From: Rhizobium sp. WYJ-E13
GTDB taxonomy: Bacteria > Pseudomonadota > Alphaproteobacteria > Rhizobiales > Rhizobiaceae
Direction of reading: 5' to 3'
NCBI RefSeq assembly: GCF_018987265.1
Contig: NZ_CP076853.1
Location: 4,208,501-4,272,500, forward strand
DNA length: 64,000 nt
Shown in pieces: positions 8,754-17,426 of the stretch. The notes beneath the pieces are model-generated. The model did not search any database. It was not told the origin of the DNA and saw only the letters and a list, made by a program, of their open reading frames with translations. The stretch's first letter is position 1, and each line of letters opens with the position of its first letter. A program made the position numbers and the translations under genes.

Positions 8754-9587
8754 TCAGTTGGTATTGCTGGTGGTGGCGGACGTCGTGTCTTTCGCCGCGA
8801 GCTTCTGCCAGGAATTCTGCTGGGAAAGCATGCCACGCAGATAGGCGACATTGGCATCGGCCTGCTGCGGCGAGAGTTCGCGCCGCGCGATCTGCTCGGC
8901 CTCGGGGAAACGGCCCTGCAGCCCGACGGCGAGGGCGAGGTTCTGGCGCACGCGGCTGTCGGCGGAGGGCTGAGCTGCCGCCGAGCGAAGATAGGTTTCC
9001 GCCGTGCGCAGATCGCCCGTCAGCAGATAGGACATGCCGAGGTTGGAAAGGATCGACGGCTCGTTCGGCTGGATGTCGAGCGCATCGCGGTAGCGCTGAC
9101 GTGCCTCGTTTGGTTTGCCCATTTGATCGAGGATCGCGCCTTCTGCCGAGATCAGCCGCCAGTCGGGACGGTCGGGCGTCTGTGCCCTGCCGATCGTGTC
9201 CAGCGCCTGCTGAAGCTGCCCCGCGGCTGCCTGCGCCTTGCCATAGGCGGCAAGCACATTGCGGTCACCGGGATTGGCGATGGCGACCTGCTGCATGACC
9301 GCCAGTGCCTGTGCGTCGCGCCCGTTCATGCGCAGCAGATTGGCGTAGTTGACGCCGTTGACGGGATCGCGCGGGTTCTTCTCATAGGCCTGGCCGACGC
9401 GGTCGGTGGCGGCGCGCAGTTGATTGGCGTCCATCTGCTCGACCGGCCTGTCGAGCTTCGGGATCGAGCCGGTCGTCATCCGGTCTTTTGCCGTCGTCGA
9501 GCAGCCGGCGAGCGCCAGCATGACGAGAGCAGCGGCGGTTCCTTGAAAGGCACGCTTTTTAAGAGGAGTAGAGGCCGGGAGGGGCAT
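8754..9587 (-). CDS. tadD: TPR lipoprotein TadD (Flp pilus assembly)
   Basis: This 277-residue protein has a lipoprotein signal ending in LALAGCS at about residue 28, then a linker and several tetratricopeptide repeats (for example NPRDPVNGVNYANLLRMNG and NEPSILSNLGMSYLLTGDL). TadD is the usual pilotin-like helper of the Tad secretin. The start at 9587 is preceded by AGGAACGC and gives a proper signal peptide; the frame is open 26 codons further upstream without a good site. It is transcribed opposite to the cpa/tad operon and divergently from the M17 aminopeptidase gene. Confidence 0.88.
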   Translation of the reverse strand: MPLPASTPLKKRAFQGTAAALVMLALAGCSTTAKDRMTTGSIPKLDRPVEQMDANQLRAATDRVGQAYEKNPRDPVNGVNYANLLRMNGRDAQALAVMQQVAIANPGDRNVLAAYGKAQAAAGQLQQALDTIGRAQTPDRPDWRLISAEGAILDQMGKPNEARQRYRDALDIQPNEPSILSNLGMSYLLTGDLRTAETYLRSAAAQPSADSRVRQNLALAVGLQGRFPEAEQIARRELSPQQADANVAYLRGMLSQQNSWQKLAAKDTTSATTSNTN

Positions 9588-9667
9588 TGCGCGTTCCTGA
9601 ATGAAATCGGCGCCTAACCTCAAAGCGGAACAGGGAAAGGTTTGACGCAATCTTCGCTCCAGCAATA

Positions 9668-9687
9668 GTCTGTTAACCCTAACAGAC
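9668..9687. promoter_or_regulatory. 8-bp perfect inverted repeat between tadD and the M17 peptidase gene
   Basis: GTCTGTTA and TAACAGAC are separated by ACCC. The repeat sits in the 139-base divergent interval, 80 bases upstream of tadD and 39 bases before the peptidase ATG, so it is placed like an operator for either gene. No regulator is assigned. Confidence 0.5.
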
Positions 9688-9726
9688 AGTTAAGAAGTGA
9701 TTCTGCCCCCGCCTCTAAGGACAATC

Positions 9727-11118
9727 ATGGCCCCCTTCCAGTTCATCGAAAGACCGACCCCTTTCAACACCAAGGGCGGGGCGACGCTGCCGATCTTCGC
9801 TGTCACGCCCGCCCATATCGAAACCGGCACCATCGATCCGATCGCGCTCGATTGGGCTCGCAAAGCCGGCTACAAGGCGGAAAGCGGTTCGTTGCTTCTG
9901 ATCCCCACGGCCGAAGGCCATCTCGGCGGTGCGCTTTTCGGTCTCGGCACCAATCCGTCGGAGCAGCCCTACATTACCGGCAAGCTCGCCCGCGCGCTTC
10001 CTGCCGGCGATTGGCATATCGAGACCGCACCGCTGACGGCGAACCGCCTCGCGCTCGGCTTCGGCCTCGGCAGTTATCGTTTCGACCGTTACAAGTCTGA
10101 AAAGTCGCCCGCCGCGACGCTGATGATCCCGCGCGACGCCGACGGCAACGAGATCAAGCGCCAGCTCGCCGGCGTCTTCCTCGCCCGCGACCTCATCAAC
10201 ACGCCGACCAACGACATGGGTCCGGAGCAGCTCGAAGCCGCTTTCCGTGACCTGGCAACACACTACAAGGCCGAGATGTCGGTCATCATTGGTGACGACC
10301 TGCTCAAGGAAAACTTTCCGCTGGTCCATACGGTCGGCCGCGCCAGTGCCGACGCGCCGCGCCTGCTGGAGCTGCGCTGGGGCAAGAAGGGCCACCGCAA
10401 GGTTACGCTGGTCGGCAAGGGCGTCTGCTTCGATACCGGCGGCCTCGACATCAAGCCCGCTTCGTCCATGCTGCTGATGAAGAAGGACATGGGGGGTGCT
10501 GCAAACGTCATGGGCCTGGCACTCATGATCATGGATGCCAAGCTGAAGGTGGACCTGCGCGTCATCATCCCGGTCGTCGAGAATTCCATCTCGTCGAATG
10601 CCTTCCGCCCCGGCGACATCTACAAGAGCCGCAAGGGCCTGACGGTCCAGATCGACAACACCGATGCCGAAGGCCGCCTGATTTTGGCCGACGCACTCGC
10701 TTATGCCGACGAGGAAGAACCGGATCTGCTGATCGACATGGCGACCCTGACGGGTGCCGCCCGCGTCGCTCTCGGCCCCGATCTGCCGCCCTTCTTCACT
10801 GATGATGAGAACCTCGCGCAAGACCTGATGGAAGCAAGTCTCGAGACGGACGATCCGCTCTGGCGCCTGCCGCTTTACGCTGGCTACGAGAAGGACATCC
10901 GCACCAAGTTCGCCGATATCACCAACGCTCCGGCGGGCGGCATGGCGGGCGCCATCACCGCAGCACTCTTCCTGAAACGCTTCGTCGGCAAGGCGAAGAG
11001 CTGGGCGCATCTCGACATCTACGGCTGGGCGCCGAACGAGCGCGCCCATTCGCCAGGAGGAGGCGAGGCGCAGGCGATCCGCGCCCTCTACCACCATATC
11101 CGCCACAGCATCCGCTGA
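9727..11118 (+). CDS. Leucyl aminopeptidase family protein (peptidase M17)
   Basis: This 463-residue cytoplasmic metallo-aminopeptidase has the complete M17 active site. GKGVCFDTGGLDIKPASSM supplies Lys231 and Asp236, KKDMGGAANVMG follows, and NTDAEGRL supplies Asp313 and Glu315. These residues bind two metal ions and remove N-terminal residues from peptides. The N-terminal domain is short, as in the alphaproteobacterial PepA/PepB-like branch. AAGGA lies six bases before the ATG at 9727; the frame extends ten codons upstream without a site. Confidence 0.92.
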   Translation: MAPFQFIERPTPFNTKGGATLPIFAVTPAHIETGTIDPIALDWARKAGYKAESGSLLLIPTAEGHLGGALFGLGTNPSEQPYITGKLARALPAGDWHIETAPLTANRLALGFGLGSYRFDRYKSEKSPAATLMIPRDADGNEIKRQLAGVFLARDLINTPTNDMGPEQLEAAFRDLATHYKAEMSVIIGDDLLKENFPLVHTVGRASADAPRLLELRWGKKGHRKVTLVGKGVCFDTGGLDIKPASSMLLMKKDMGGAANVMGLALMIMDAKLKVDLRVIIPVVENSISSNAFRPGDIYKSRKGLTVQIDNTDAEGRLILADALAYADEEEPDLLIDMATLTGAARVALGPDLPPFFTDDENLAQDLMEASLETDDPLWRLPLYAGYEKDIRTKFADITNAPAGGMAGAITAALFLKRFVGKAKSWAHLDIYGWAPNERAHSPGGGEAQAIRALYHHIRHSIR

Positions 11119-11147
11119 GCCAATTCTTAAAATTTTATTCACCTTGC

Positions 11148-11170
11148 GAGGCGGCATTCTGTGCCGCCTC
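11148..11170 (+). terminator. GC-rich hairpin after the aminopeptidase gene
   Basis: Nine-base perfect arms, GAGGCGGCA and TGCCGCCTC, enclose a five-base loop 29 bases after the peptidase stop. The tail TTGCGTG is not a good U-tract, so termination is likely but not certain. Confidence 0.5.
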
Positions 11171-11190
11171 TTGCGTGTGCGGGATATCTG

Positions 11191-11225
11191 CCGGAAAATG
11201 AAACGTTAGCGTAACGATTTTCCGG
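11191..11225. promoter_or_regulatory. Nested palindrome over the leader of the MarR-type gene
   Basis: CCGGAAAAT (11191-11199) and ATTTTCCGG (11217-11225) are perfect complements and enclose a second palindrome, CGTTA-GCG-TAACG (11204-11216). The right arm runs into the Shine-Dalgarno GGAGGGG of the MarR-type gene. It could be an autoregulatory operator, or an RNA hairpin that hides part of the ribosome site. Confidence 0.6.
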
Positions 11226-11232
11226 AGGGGCC

Positions 11233-11583
11233 GTGCCGATCGAACTGACCGCCTCGCAGGCGCTTGGCCTCTGGCACGGTGTCTCGCTCAACCAGGTCCG
11301 TCATGATACGCGCGATTTGACGTTGCGCCAGATGGCGATCCTGCTGCATATCTATCTCGTGCCGCCGCCGCATACGGTGCGCGGGCTGGCCGCGACGCTG
11401 AATGTGACGAAACCGGTCATCACTCGCGCGCTGGATACGATGGGCGAAATGGGCCTCGTCGATCGCGTTCGTGACGATGCCGACCGGCGAAATGTCATCA
11501 TCAAGCGCACCGTCAGCGGTGCGCTCTATCTCGAAAAGCTTGGCGATCTCGTGCGCGAGCAGGGCCGCAAGCTTCCGGTCTGA
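11233..11583 (+). CDS. MarR-type winged-helix transcriptional regulator
   Basis: This short regulator has 116 residues. A winged helix spans about residues 28-95: LTLRQMAILLHIYLVPPPHTVRGLAATLNVTKPVITRALDTM, then a wing with VDRVRDDADRRNVIIK, as in MarR proteins. The start is GTG at 11233, seven bases from GGAGGGG; no ATG fits. The nested palindrome immediately upstream suggests autoregulation. The gene ends 22 bases before the NlpC/P60 gene and probably shares its transcript. The dimerisation helices are short compared with full-length MarR. Confidence 0.8.
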   Translation: MPIELTASQALGLWHGVSLNQVRHDTRDLTLRQMAILLHIYLVPPPHTVRGLAATLNVTKPVITRALDTMGEMGLVDRVRDDADRRNVIIKRTVSGALYLEKLGDLVREQGRKLPV

Positions 11584-11605
11584 AAGGCCATCTGAAAGGA
11601 ATCCC

Positions 11606-12460
11606 ATGACGATGCTCGACCGTCGCCTTCATGCCTATCGCCCGGATCTCGCGGAAGCCTGCCTTGAAGGCAAGGTCGAAGCGACGCGCTTTGTGAGCGG
11701 GACGCCGGCCCGCGTCTGCGTTCCGGTCATTGCCTTGCGTCCGCAGCCGGATCTTGCCCGTGGTGTCGATACGGAGCTGCTTTTCGGCGAGGACGTGACG
11801 GTCTTCGATCGTGCTGATGGCTGGTGCTGGGTCAAGGCCACATCCGACGGCTATGTTGGCTACCTGCCCGAGGACGCAATTGCGGAAGCAGCGACGGCCC
11901 CGACCCACATCGTCCTTCCGCAGCGCACCTTCCTCTATCCCGAGCCGGAATTGCGCAAACCGTATAAGACAGTGCTGTCTATGGGCAGTCGCGTCCATAT
12001 ATCAGGCGAAACGGAAGCGCGCGGCAATCACTATCTGGTGCTCGGCGACGGGACCGCGATCTTCGCGAAACATCTCCAGCCGCTCGGTGCGCTGGATGGC
12101 CAGGACTATGTCGATATCGCTGCCCGCTTCCTGGAAACACCCTATCTCTGGGGCGGCCGCTCAGGCCTTGGCATCGATTGCTCCGGCCTCATCCAGCTTG
12201 CGCTGCAGATGACCGGCAGAAGCGCGCCGCGCGATACCGATATGCAGGCGGCCGGCCTTGGCGAGCCGATCGAGCGCTCAGATGTACGCCGCGGCGATCT
12301 GGTCTTCTGGAAGGGGCATGTCGCCATCTTCGAAGATCCCGAAACCATCATCCATGCCAACGGCCACACGATGACCGTGGCGCGCGAGAATTTCGAGGCG
12401 GCCGTGAAGCGTATTGGCTGGCTGTACGAACAGCCGACAGGCTATCGGCGCCCGTTCTGA
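11606..12460 (+). CDS. NlpC/P60 family cell-wall hydrolase with SH3-like domains
   Basis: This 284-residue C40-type cysteine peptidase is predicted to cut peptidoglycan stem peptides. The N-terminal half has two bacterial SH3-like segments (for example LLFGEDVTVFDRADGWCWVKA). The catalytic domain has Cys192 in GIDCSGLIQ, His238 in GHVAIFED and His250 in IHANGH. No signal peptide is visible, so it may be cytoplasmic or leave by another route. The ATG at 11606 follows GAAAGGAATCCC; the frame is open further upstream, but that part overlaps the MarR-type gene. Confidence 0.87.
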   Translation: MTMLDRRLHAYRPDLAEACLEGKVEATRFVSGTPARVCVPVIALRPQPDLARGVDTELLFGEDVTVFDRADGWCWVKATSDGYVGYLPEDAIAEAATAPTHIVLPQRTFLYPEPELRKPYKTVLSMGSRVHISGETEARGNHYLVLGDGTAIFAKHLQPLGALDGQDYVDIAARFLETPYLWGGRSGLGIDCSGLIQLALQMTGRSAPRDTDMQAAGLGEPIERSDVRRGDLVFWKGHVAIFEDPETIIHANGHTMTVARENFEAAVKRIGWLYEQPTGYRRPF

Positions 12461-12468
12461 GATTGCTT

Positions 12469-13857
12469 TCAGGCGGTCGGCGGCTTTGGCCAGTCCTTGA
12501 TGCCACCCGTCCAATCCTCGAATGCTTTTGAGAGTTTCAGCACCCGCATGTCGTCGAAGCGCGGCCCGACGATCTGCAGGCCGATCGGGATGCCCTTCGA
12601 GAAACCGCAATTGATGGACGAGGCCGGCTGCTCCGACATGTTCCAAGGCACCGTGAAGGCGATATGCTCGAAGGGCAGCTTCGGATCGTTGGTCGGCGAG
12701 GGCCATTCGGCCGGATAGGAGACGATTGGATTGGTCGGCGACAGCACCGCATCGACCTCGGTGAAAAGCCGGCCGCAGGTCTTGCGCATCTCGATTGTCT
12801 GGTTGAAGCCCTTGACGGCATCCACACCGCTGACATCGGCGCCGCCCTTAGCCCATTCATAGATATAGGGAAGGATACTCTCGCGTCGCTCTTCGCTCAG
12901 CCCGGCAATGTCGCCCCAGAAACGCGCACGCCAGAAATCGTCGAGCCCATCGAGCATGGTCCGTGTCAGCACCGGCCCTGCGGAAACGATCGTCGCACCC
13001 GCCTTCTCGAAAAGTTTCGCGGCCTGCTCGACGGCAATCTTCACATCGTCATCGACAGCCAGGCCGCAGCCCGCATCGAGCATCAGTCCGATCCGCATGC
13101 CGCTGAGATCGATAGCAAGATTCATCCAGTCGAAATCATTCGGCGGCAGACTGGTGCCGTCGCGCCAGTCTGGGCGGGAAAGGGTCGCCATCGACCAGGC
13201 GGCGTCCTCCACGGTGCGGGTCATCGGCCCCGCGCAGCGCCCGACATAATAGGGATCGACCGGAATGCGCCCATGGCTCGGCTTGAAGCCGAAGACGCCT
13301 GTCCAGCCTGCCGGCAGGCGCACGGAGCCGCCGATATCGGTGCCGACATGCAGTGGCCCGTAACCGGCCGCCGCTGCTGCCGAAGCGCCGGCGCTCGAAC
13401 CGCCGGGATTCTGCGTGATGTCCCAGGGATTGCGGCTGAGATGATGGAAACTGGAAAGGCCTGACGAGAGCATGCCATAGTCTGGGCAGGTCGTCTTGGC
13501 GAAGATGATCGCGCCGTCCTCCCGCAGCCGTGCCGCCGCCGGCGCGTCCGCTTCCGCAGGCTTCAGTTCGACCGCCTTGGTGCCGAGTGGCACCGGCTGG
13601 TCCTTAGTCGCGATCAGTTCCTTCAGAGTAACCGGAATGCCGTCCAGCGGACCAAGTGTTCCGCCTTTCATCCAGCGTTCGGTCGAAGCCTTTGCCTGCT
13701 CGCGGGCCGCTTGCGGGTCATAGAGGTAGAGTGCGGCAATGGAGGGTTCCCAGGCATCGATATGTTTTTCGAGCGCGAGCCAGTAGTCGAGCGGCGAGAG
13801 GGTTTTGTCAGCGAAGCGTTGCCTGAGCTCACTGATGGTGAAATCGGTTTCGGACAT
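12469..13857 (-). CDS. Amidase (amidase signature family)
   Basis: This 462-residue enzyme has the Ser-cisSer-Lys triad of the amidase signature family: Lys79 in GIPVTLKEL, cis-Ser154 in NPGGSSAG and nucleophile Ser178 in GTDIGGSVR. It hydrolyses amide bonds; the substrate is not known. It is the last gene of a - strand run with two peptide-type permeases and a binding protein, which suggests that it acts on the imported compound. It converges with the NlpC/P60 gene, with eight bases between them. Confidence 0.9.
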   Translation of the reverse strand: MSETDFTISELRQRFADKTLSPLDYWLALEKHIDAWEPSIAALYLYDPQAAREQAKASTERWMKGGTLGPLDGIPVTLKELIATKDQPVPLGTKAVELKPAEADAPAAARLREDGAIIFAKTTCPDYGMLSSGLSSFHHLSRNPWDITQNPGGSSAGASAAAAAGYGPLHVGTDIGGSVRLPAGWTGVFGFKPSHGRIPVDPYYVGRCAGPMTRTVEDAAWSMATLSRPDWRDGTSLPPNDFDWMNLAIDLSGMRIGLMLDAGCGLAVDDDVKIAVEQAAKLFEKAGATIVSAGPVLTRTMLDGLDDFWRARFWGDIAGLSEERRESILPYIYEWAKGGADVSGVDAVKGFNQTIEMRKTCGRLFTEVDAVLSPTNPIVSYPAEWPSPTNDPKLPFEHIAFTVPWNMSEQPASSINCGFSKGIPIGLQIVGPRFDDMRVLKLSKAFEDWTGGIKDWPKPPTA

Positions 13858-13893
13858 GGTCTGATCTTTCGGGCGGTTTGTCTTGGGAGGACA

Positions 13894-14760
13894 TCAGCGG
13901 CTCGCTTCGCGCGGGTCGAACAGATCGCGCAATCCGTCACCCAGCATGTTGAAGCCGAAGACGGTGAGCGCGATGGCAAGGCCGGGCAGGATTGCCAGCC
14001 ACGGAGCAAGCGAAAGGAAGGTCTGGGCGTCTGCGAGCATGCGTCCCCAGGTCGGCGCCGGCGGCGCCATGCCGAGGCCGAGGAAGGAAAGGCCGGCCTC
14101 GGTCAGGATCGCAAGACCGAGCTGGATGGCCGCATGCACAATAATCTGGCTCACGATGTTCGGCAGCACGTGCCGCACCGAGATCGTGAAACGGCTGTTG
14201 CCGATCGCCTGCGCGGCCAGCACATAATCGCGGCTCCAGGCCTGCAGCGAGGTCGCGAGCGTCACACGCGCAAAGACGGGCACCATGAAGACGGCGATTG
14301 CCGTGATGGCGGTAAAGCGCCCCGGTCCCAGAAAGGCGCCGAGGATCATGGCCGAAAGGATCGGCGGCAGTGCGAAGATGACGTCACAGGCGCGCATCAA
14401 AAGCGCCTGATAGGGGCCGCGGATGGCAGCCGCAGAAATCCCGGCAATGGAACCGAGTGTGCCGCCGATGGCGACTGCGCTGACAGCGATCGACAGCGAA
14501 TTCCAGCACCCGACCATCAGCATGGAGAGCACGTCGCGGCCGAACTGGTCCGTGCCGAGCAGGCCGAAGGCAAGCGGCGGCTGCAGCTTGTGAATGATCT
14601 GCATCTTGGCCGGCGGCAGCGGCGTCCAGAACAGCGACAGCAGGGCAATGGCGGCCAAGAGGCCGATGACGATGGTACCGGTGATGAGGTTCTTTCGCCG
14701 GCTAAGCCTGAAGCTTCGGCGCCGTGGAAAGATGGCGGAGGAGACGATGGGTGCCATCAT
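13894..14760 (-). CDS. ABC transporter permease, DppC/OppC type
   Basis: This 288-residue inner-membrane permease has an N-terminal helix after a short basic leader (about 20-42) and the OppC-type element GLLGTDQFGRDVLSMLMVG before the transmembrane core. The ATPase-docking loop is near ALPPILSAMILGAFLGPG. The family forms the channel of dipeptide/oligopeptide/nickel-class importers. The start overlaps the end of the DppB-like gene by four bases. Confidence 0.9.
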   Translation of the reverse strand: MMAPIVSSAIFPRRRSFRLSRRKNLITGTIVIGLLAAIALLSLFWTPLPPAKMQIIHKLQPPLAFGLLGTDQFGRDVLSMLMVGCWNSLSIAVSAVAIGGTLGSIAGISAAAIRGPYQALLMRACDVIFALPPILSAMILGAFLGPGRFTAITAIAVFMVPVFARVTLATSLQAWSRDYVLAAQAIGNSRFTISVRHVLPNIVSQIIVHAAIQLGLAILTEAGLSFLGLGMAPPAPTWGRMLADAQTFLSLAPWLAILPGLAIALTVFGFNMLGDGLRDLFDPREASR

Positions 14761-15704
14761 GCCGCCTTTCGCATACGCGGATCGATCGCCAGATAGGAGA
14801 GATCGACGATGAAGTTCATCACGATGACAAGCCCCGCGAAGAGCAGCACGACATCCTGCATCACGATGATGTCACGCTGCGACAGGGCCTGAAAGGCAAG
14901 CCGCCCGAGGCCCGGAAGATTGAAGACGTTTTCGACCAGCACCGCGCCGGCGACGAGGAAAGTGAATTGCAGGCCGAGGATGGTCAGGATCGGCACCAGC
15001 GCATTCGGCACGATATGCCGCCAGAGCACCGTGCTGCGCGACAGTCCCTTGGCGACGGCGGTACGCGCAAAATCCTCGTGCATAGTGTCGAGCACCGCCG
15101 ACCGCGCGACGCGGGTCAGCACGCCGGCTTGCGGCAGCGCGAGCGCCACTGCCGGCATCAGCAGCGCCTGCAGTGCGGGCAGAAGCCCGGCGCCCCATCC
15201 CGGAAAGCCGCCGGCCGGCATCAGCCCGAGCGTGGTGGAAAACAGGATGATGAGCAGCAGCGCCACCCAGAAGGCCGGCACGGCGATGCTGATCTGCGAG
15301 AAGACCGTGGCGATCGCATCGACGATGCCGCCGCGCTGCGCTGCCGCCAGTACGCCGAGCGGCAGTGCAATCAGCACCGACAGCATAATGGCCATCAGCG
15401 CGAGCGGCAGCGTCACGGCCAGCCGCTCGACGATCAGACCCGCGACCGGGACGCCATAGGTATAGGACTGTCCGAGATTGCCGGAGAAGACACCGGCAAT
15501 CCATTGGCCGTAACGAAGGATGAGCGGCTGGTCGAGGCCAAGCTCATGCCGCAGCGCCGCCAGGGTTTCCGGGCTTGCCGAGGTACCGAGCATGATTGAG
15601 GCGGGATCGCCCGGCAGCAGATCCATCACGGCGAAAATGACAAGCGAAACGACCAGAAGTGTAAGGACAAGGCCGGCAAGGCGGCGGGAAAGCAGTGCGA
15701 TCAT
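14757..15704 (-). CDS. ABC transporter permease, DppB/OppB type
   Basis: This 315-residue permease has an N-terminal helix at about 5-28 (LVLTLLVVSLVIFAVMDLLP), the family motif PGDPASIMLG and six predicted membrane spans. AQRGGIVDAIATVFSQISIAVPAFW and the C-terminal ALSQRDIIVMQDVVLLFAG resemble DppB/GsiC. It pairs with the downstream DppC-like protein (four-base overlap). The gene begins 43 bases after the binding-protein gene ends. Confidence 0.9.
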   Translation of the reverse strand: MIALLSRRLAGLVLTLLVVSLVIFAVMDLLPGDPASIMLGTSASPETLAALRHELGLDQPLILRYGQWIAGVFSGNLGQSYTYGVPVAGLIVERLAVTLPLALMAIMLSVLIALPLGVLAAAQRGGIVDAIATVFSQISIAVPAFWVALLLIILFSTTLGLMPAGGFPGWGAGLLPALQALLMPAVALALPQAGVLTRVARSAVLDTMHEDFARTAVAKGLSRSTVLWRHIVPNALVPILTILGLQFTFLVAGAVLVENVFNLPGLGRLAFQALSQRDIIVMQDVVLLFAGLVIVMNFIVDLSYLAIDPRMRKAA

Positions 15705-15747
15705 ATCGTCTTCATCACCCTGTCAGCCGCTGCCCGCACCCGGTTGT

Positions 15748-17277
15748 TCAATCTTCCCAGGAAACGTTGCTGAGAACGTTGGAGGGGATCGGCTCGTTCT
15801 CCCACAGGCCCTTCAGCTTCTTGTCCCAGACGCCGAGCTTGGGCATGACGAAAAGGTAGAGCGCCGGCACGTCCTCGGCGAGGATCTTCTGCGCTTCGCC
15901 ATAGATCTTGGCCTGTCCGGCCGGATCGGCAGTCTCCTGCACCTTCTTCACAAGATCGTTGAAGGCGGGGTTCTTGTAGTTGAAGTAATAGGGATCGCGC
16001 GAATAGATGTCGATGTCCATCGGCTCGGCATGGGCGACGATGGTCATGTCGTAGTCGCGGCTGGTCATCACATCCTTCACCCACTTCGCCGGAAATTCCG
16101 TGGGCTCGATATTCATCGTCACGCCGATCTCGGCCAACATGGCCTGCATCACCTGTGCGCTGCGCGGTGCATAGGCCATCTGCGGTGATTTGATCGTGAA
16201 GGTGAAACCGTTGGGATAGCCGGCCTCGGTAAGCAGTGCCTTTGCCTTTTCGACATTATAAGGCAGCACGCCCGTCATGTCCTGATAACCGGGATCGTTC
16301 GGCGTATAGTGGCTGCCGATCGCCGTGCCGAGGCCGGACCAGGCACCATCAATGACGGTCTGGCGGTCGATCGCCATCATCAGGGCCTGGCGTACGCGCT
16401 TGTCGTCGAACGGCTTGCGGGCATTGTTCATGCCGGCAACGACCTTGAGTTCGGTATTGCCGACCTTGGTGGTCAGGCGGGCATCGCCATCGAAGGAGCT
16501 CATCAGTTCCGGTGCGGAGAATTCCGGAAAGGCGTCGAGATCGCCGGATTTCAGGGCCGCCGCCTGTGCCTGAGGATCGTTGATGAAGCGGAAAGTCACC
16601 TTGTCGAGCCTGGCGCTACCCTCCTTGTTCCAGTAGTCGGCATTCCTGACGAGTTCCACGCGGTCGCCCTTGGCCCAGGTGGAAAATTTGAACGGTCCGG
16701 TGCCGACAGGCGTCGTCTTGTCGTCGGCTGCAGATTTCGGCCCGACCATGACGGAGGCCGGCCAGCCGAGCCAGTAGATCAGGCTGCCGGTCGGGGTGGA
16801 AAGATGCAGCACCAGCGTTTCGGTATCCGGCGTGTCGATAGAGGCGATCGATGCGAAGAAGCGCTTTTGCGGATTGATGGAATCCTTGCCGCGGGCGCGG
16901 TCGAGGGCGAATTTGGCGGCGGCGGAATCAAAGACCGCGCCATCATGGAATTTCACGCCGCTCTGCAGCTTGAACGTATAGGTCAGTCCATCAGGGGAAA
17001 TCTCCCAGCTCTTGGCGAGCTGCGGCTGCACCTTGCCGGTCTCGTCAATCCTGACCAGCCCTTCGAATATATTCTGCCAGGTCACCTGGCCGATGGCGAC
17101 GGGGGCGGCAATCGTCGGGTCGAGCCCGGTCGGTTCTACGCTCATGCCGAGATTGAGTGTGGTCTTGGCGGCTTCCGCGGGCGTCAGCGCCAGCATCATG
17201 ATGCCGGCGGAAAGCGCAACGCCCACTGAAAGACGCCGCATGAGACGCGCCGACGGCGCGAGCGAAACCTTGATCAT
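15748..17277 (-). CDS. ABC transporter substrate-binding protein, family 5
   Basis: This 509-residue periplasmic solute-binding protein of the peptide/nickel (DppA/OppA) family has a signal peptide at about 1-38 ending in EAA, then the family opening NLGMSVEPTGLDPT and the SBP_bac_5 core (YTFKLQSGVKFHDGAVF). The start at 17277 follows GGGGAACAGG; the frame is open 25 codons further upstream. It should deliver the substrate to the two permeases encoded downstream. Its upstream interval carries two inverted repeats, and a LysR gene lies just beyond. Confidence 0.92.
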   Translation of the reverse strand: MIKVSLAPSARLMRRLSVGVALSAGIMMLALTPAEAAKTTLNLGMSVEPTGLDPTIAAPVAIGQVTWQNIFEGLVRIDETGKVQPQLAKSWEISPDGLTYTFKLQSGVKFHDGAVFDSAAAKFALDRARGKDSINPQKRFFASIASIDTPDTETLVLHLSTPTGSLIYWLGWPASVMVGPKSAADDKTTPVGTGPFKFSTWAKGDRVELVRNADYWNKEGSARLDKVTFRFINDPQAQAAALKSGDLDAFPEFSAPELMSSFDGDARLTTKVGNTELKVVAGMNNARKPFDDKRVRQALMMAIDRQTVIDGAWSGLGTAIGSHYTPNDPGYQDMTGVLPYNVEKAKALLTEAGYPNGFTFTIKSPQMAYAPRSAQVMQAMLAEIGVTMNIEPTEFPAKWVKDVMTSRDYDMTIVAHAEPMDIDIYSRDPYYFNYKNPAFNDLVKKVQETADPAGQAKIYGEAQKILAEDVPALYLFVMPKLGVWDKKLKGLWENEPIPSNVLSNVSWED

Positions 17278-17347
17278 CCTGTTCCCCTGTTTGGCTCCGT
17301 TGTTCGGCAGAGCCCTTTTGCGCGTAGAGTGACACCACGGCAGTGCA

Positions 17348-17394
17348 CACACAATGACGATTTTGTGTGCTCAGTGTAGCCGAAAAAGCTACAC
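17348..17394. promoter_or_regulatory. Two adjacent inverted repeats before the ABC transporter operon
   Basis: The first repeat pairs CACACAA (17348-17354) with TTGTGTG (17363-17369). The second pairs GTGTAGC (17374-17380) with GCTACAC (17388-17394). Their centres are about 25 bases apart, in the 149-base interval between the end of the LysR gene and the binding-protein start. They are candidate sites for the LysR regulator and overlap the likely promoter. Confidence 0.5.
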
Positions 17395-17426
17395 AGTAAT
17401 TCTCGGCCCAATGCAAGCCCGTAGGT

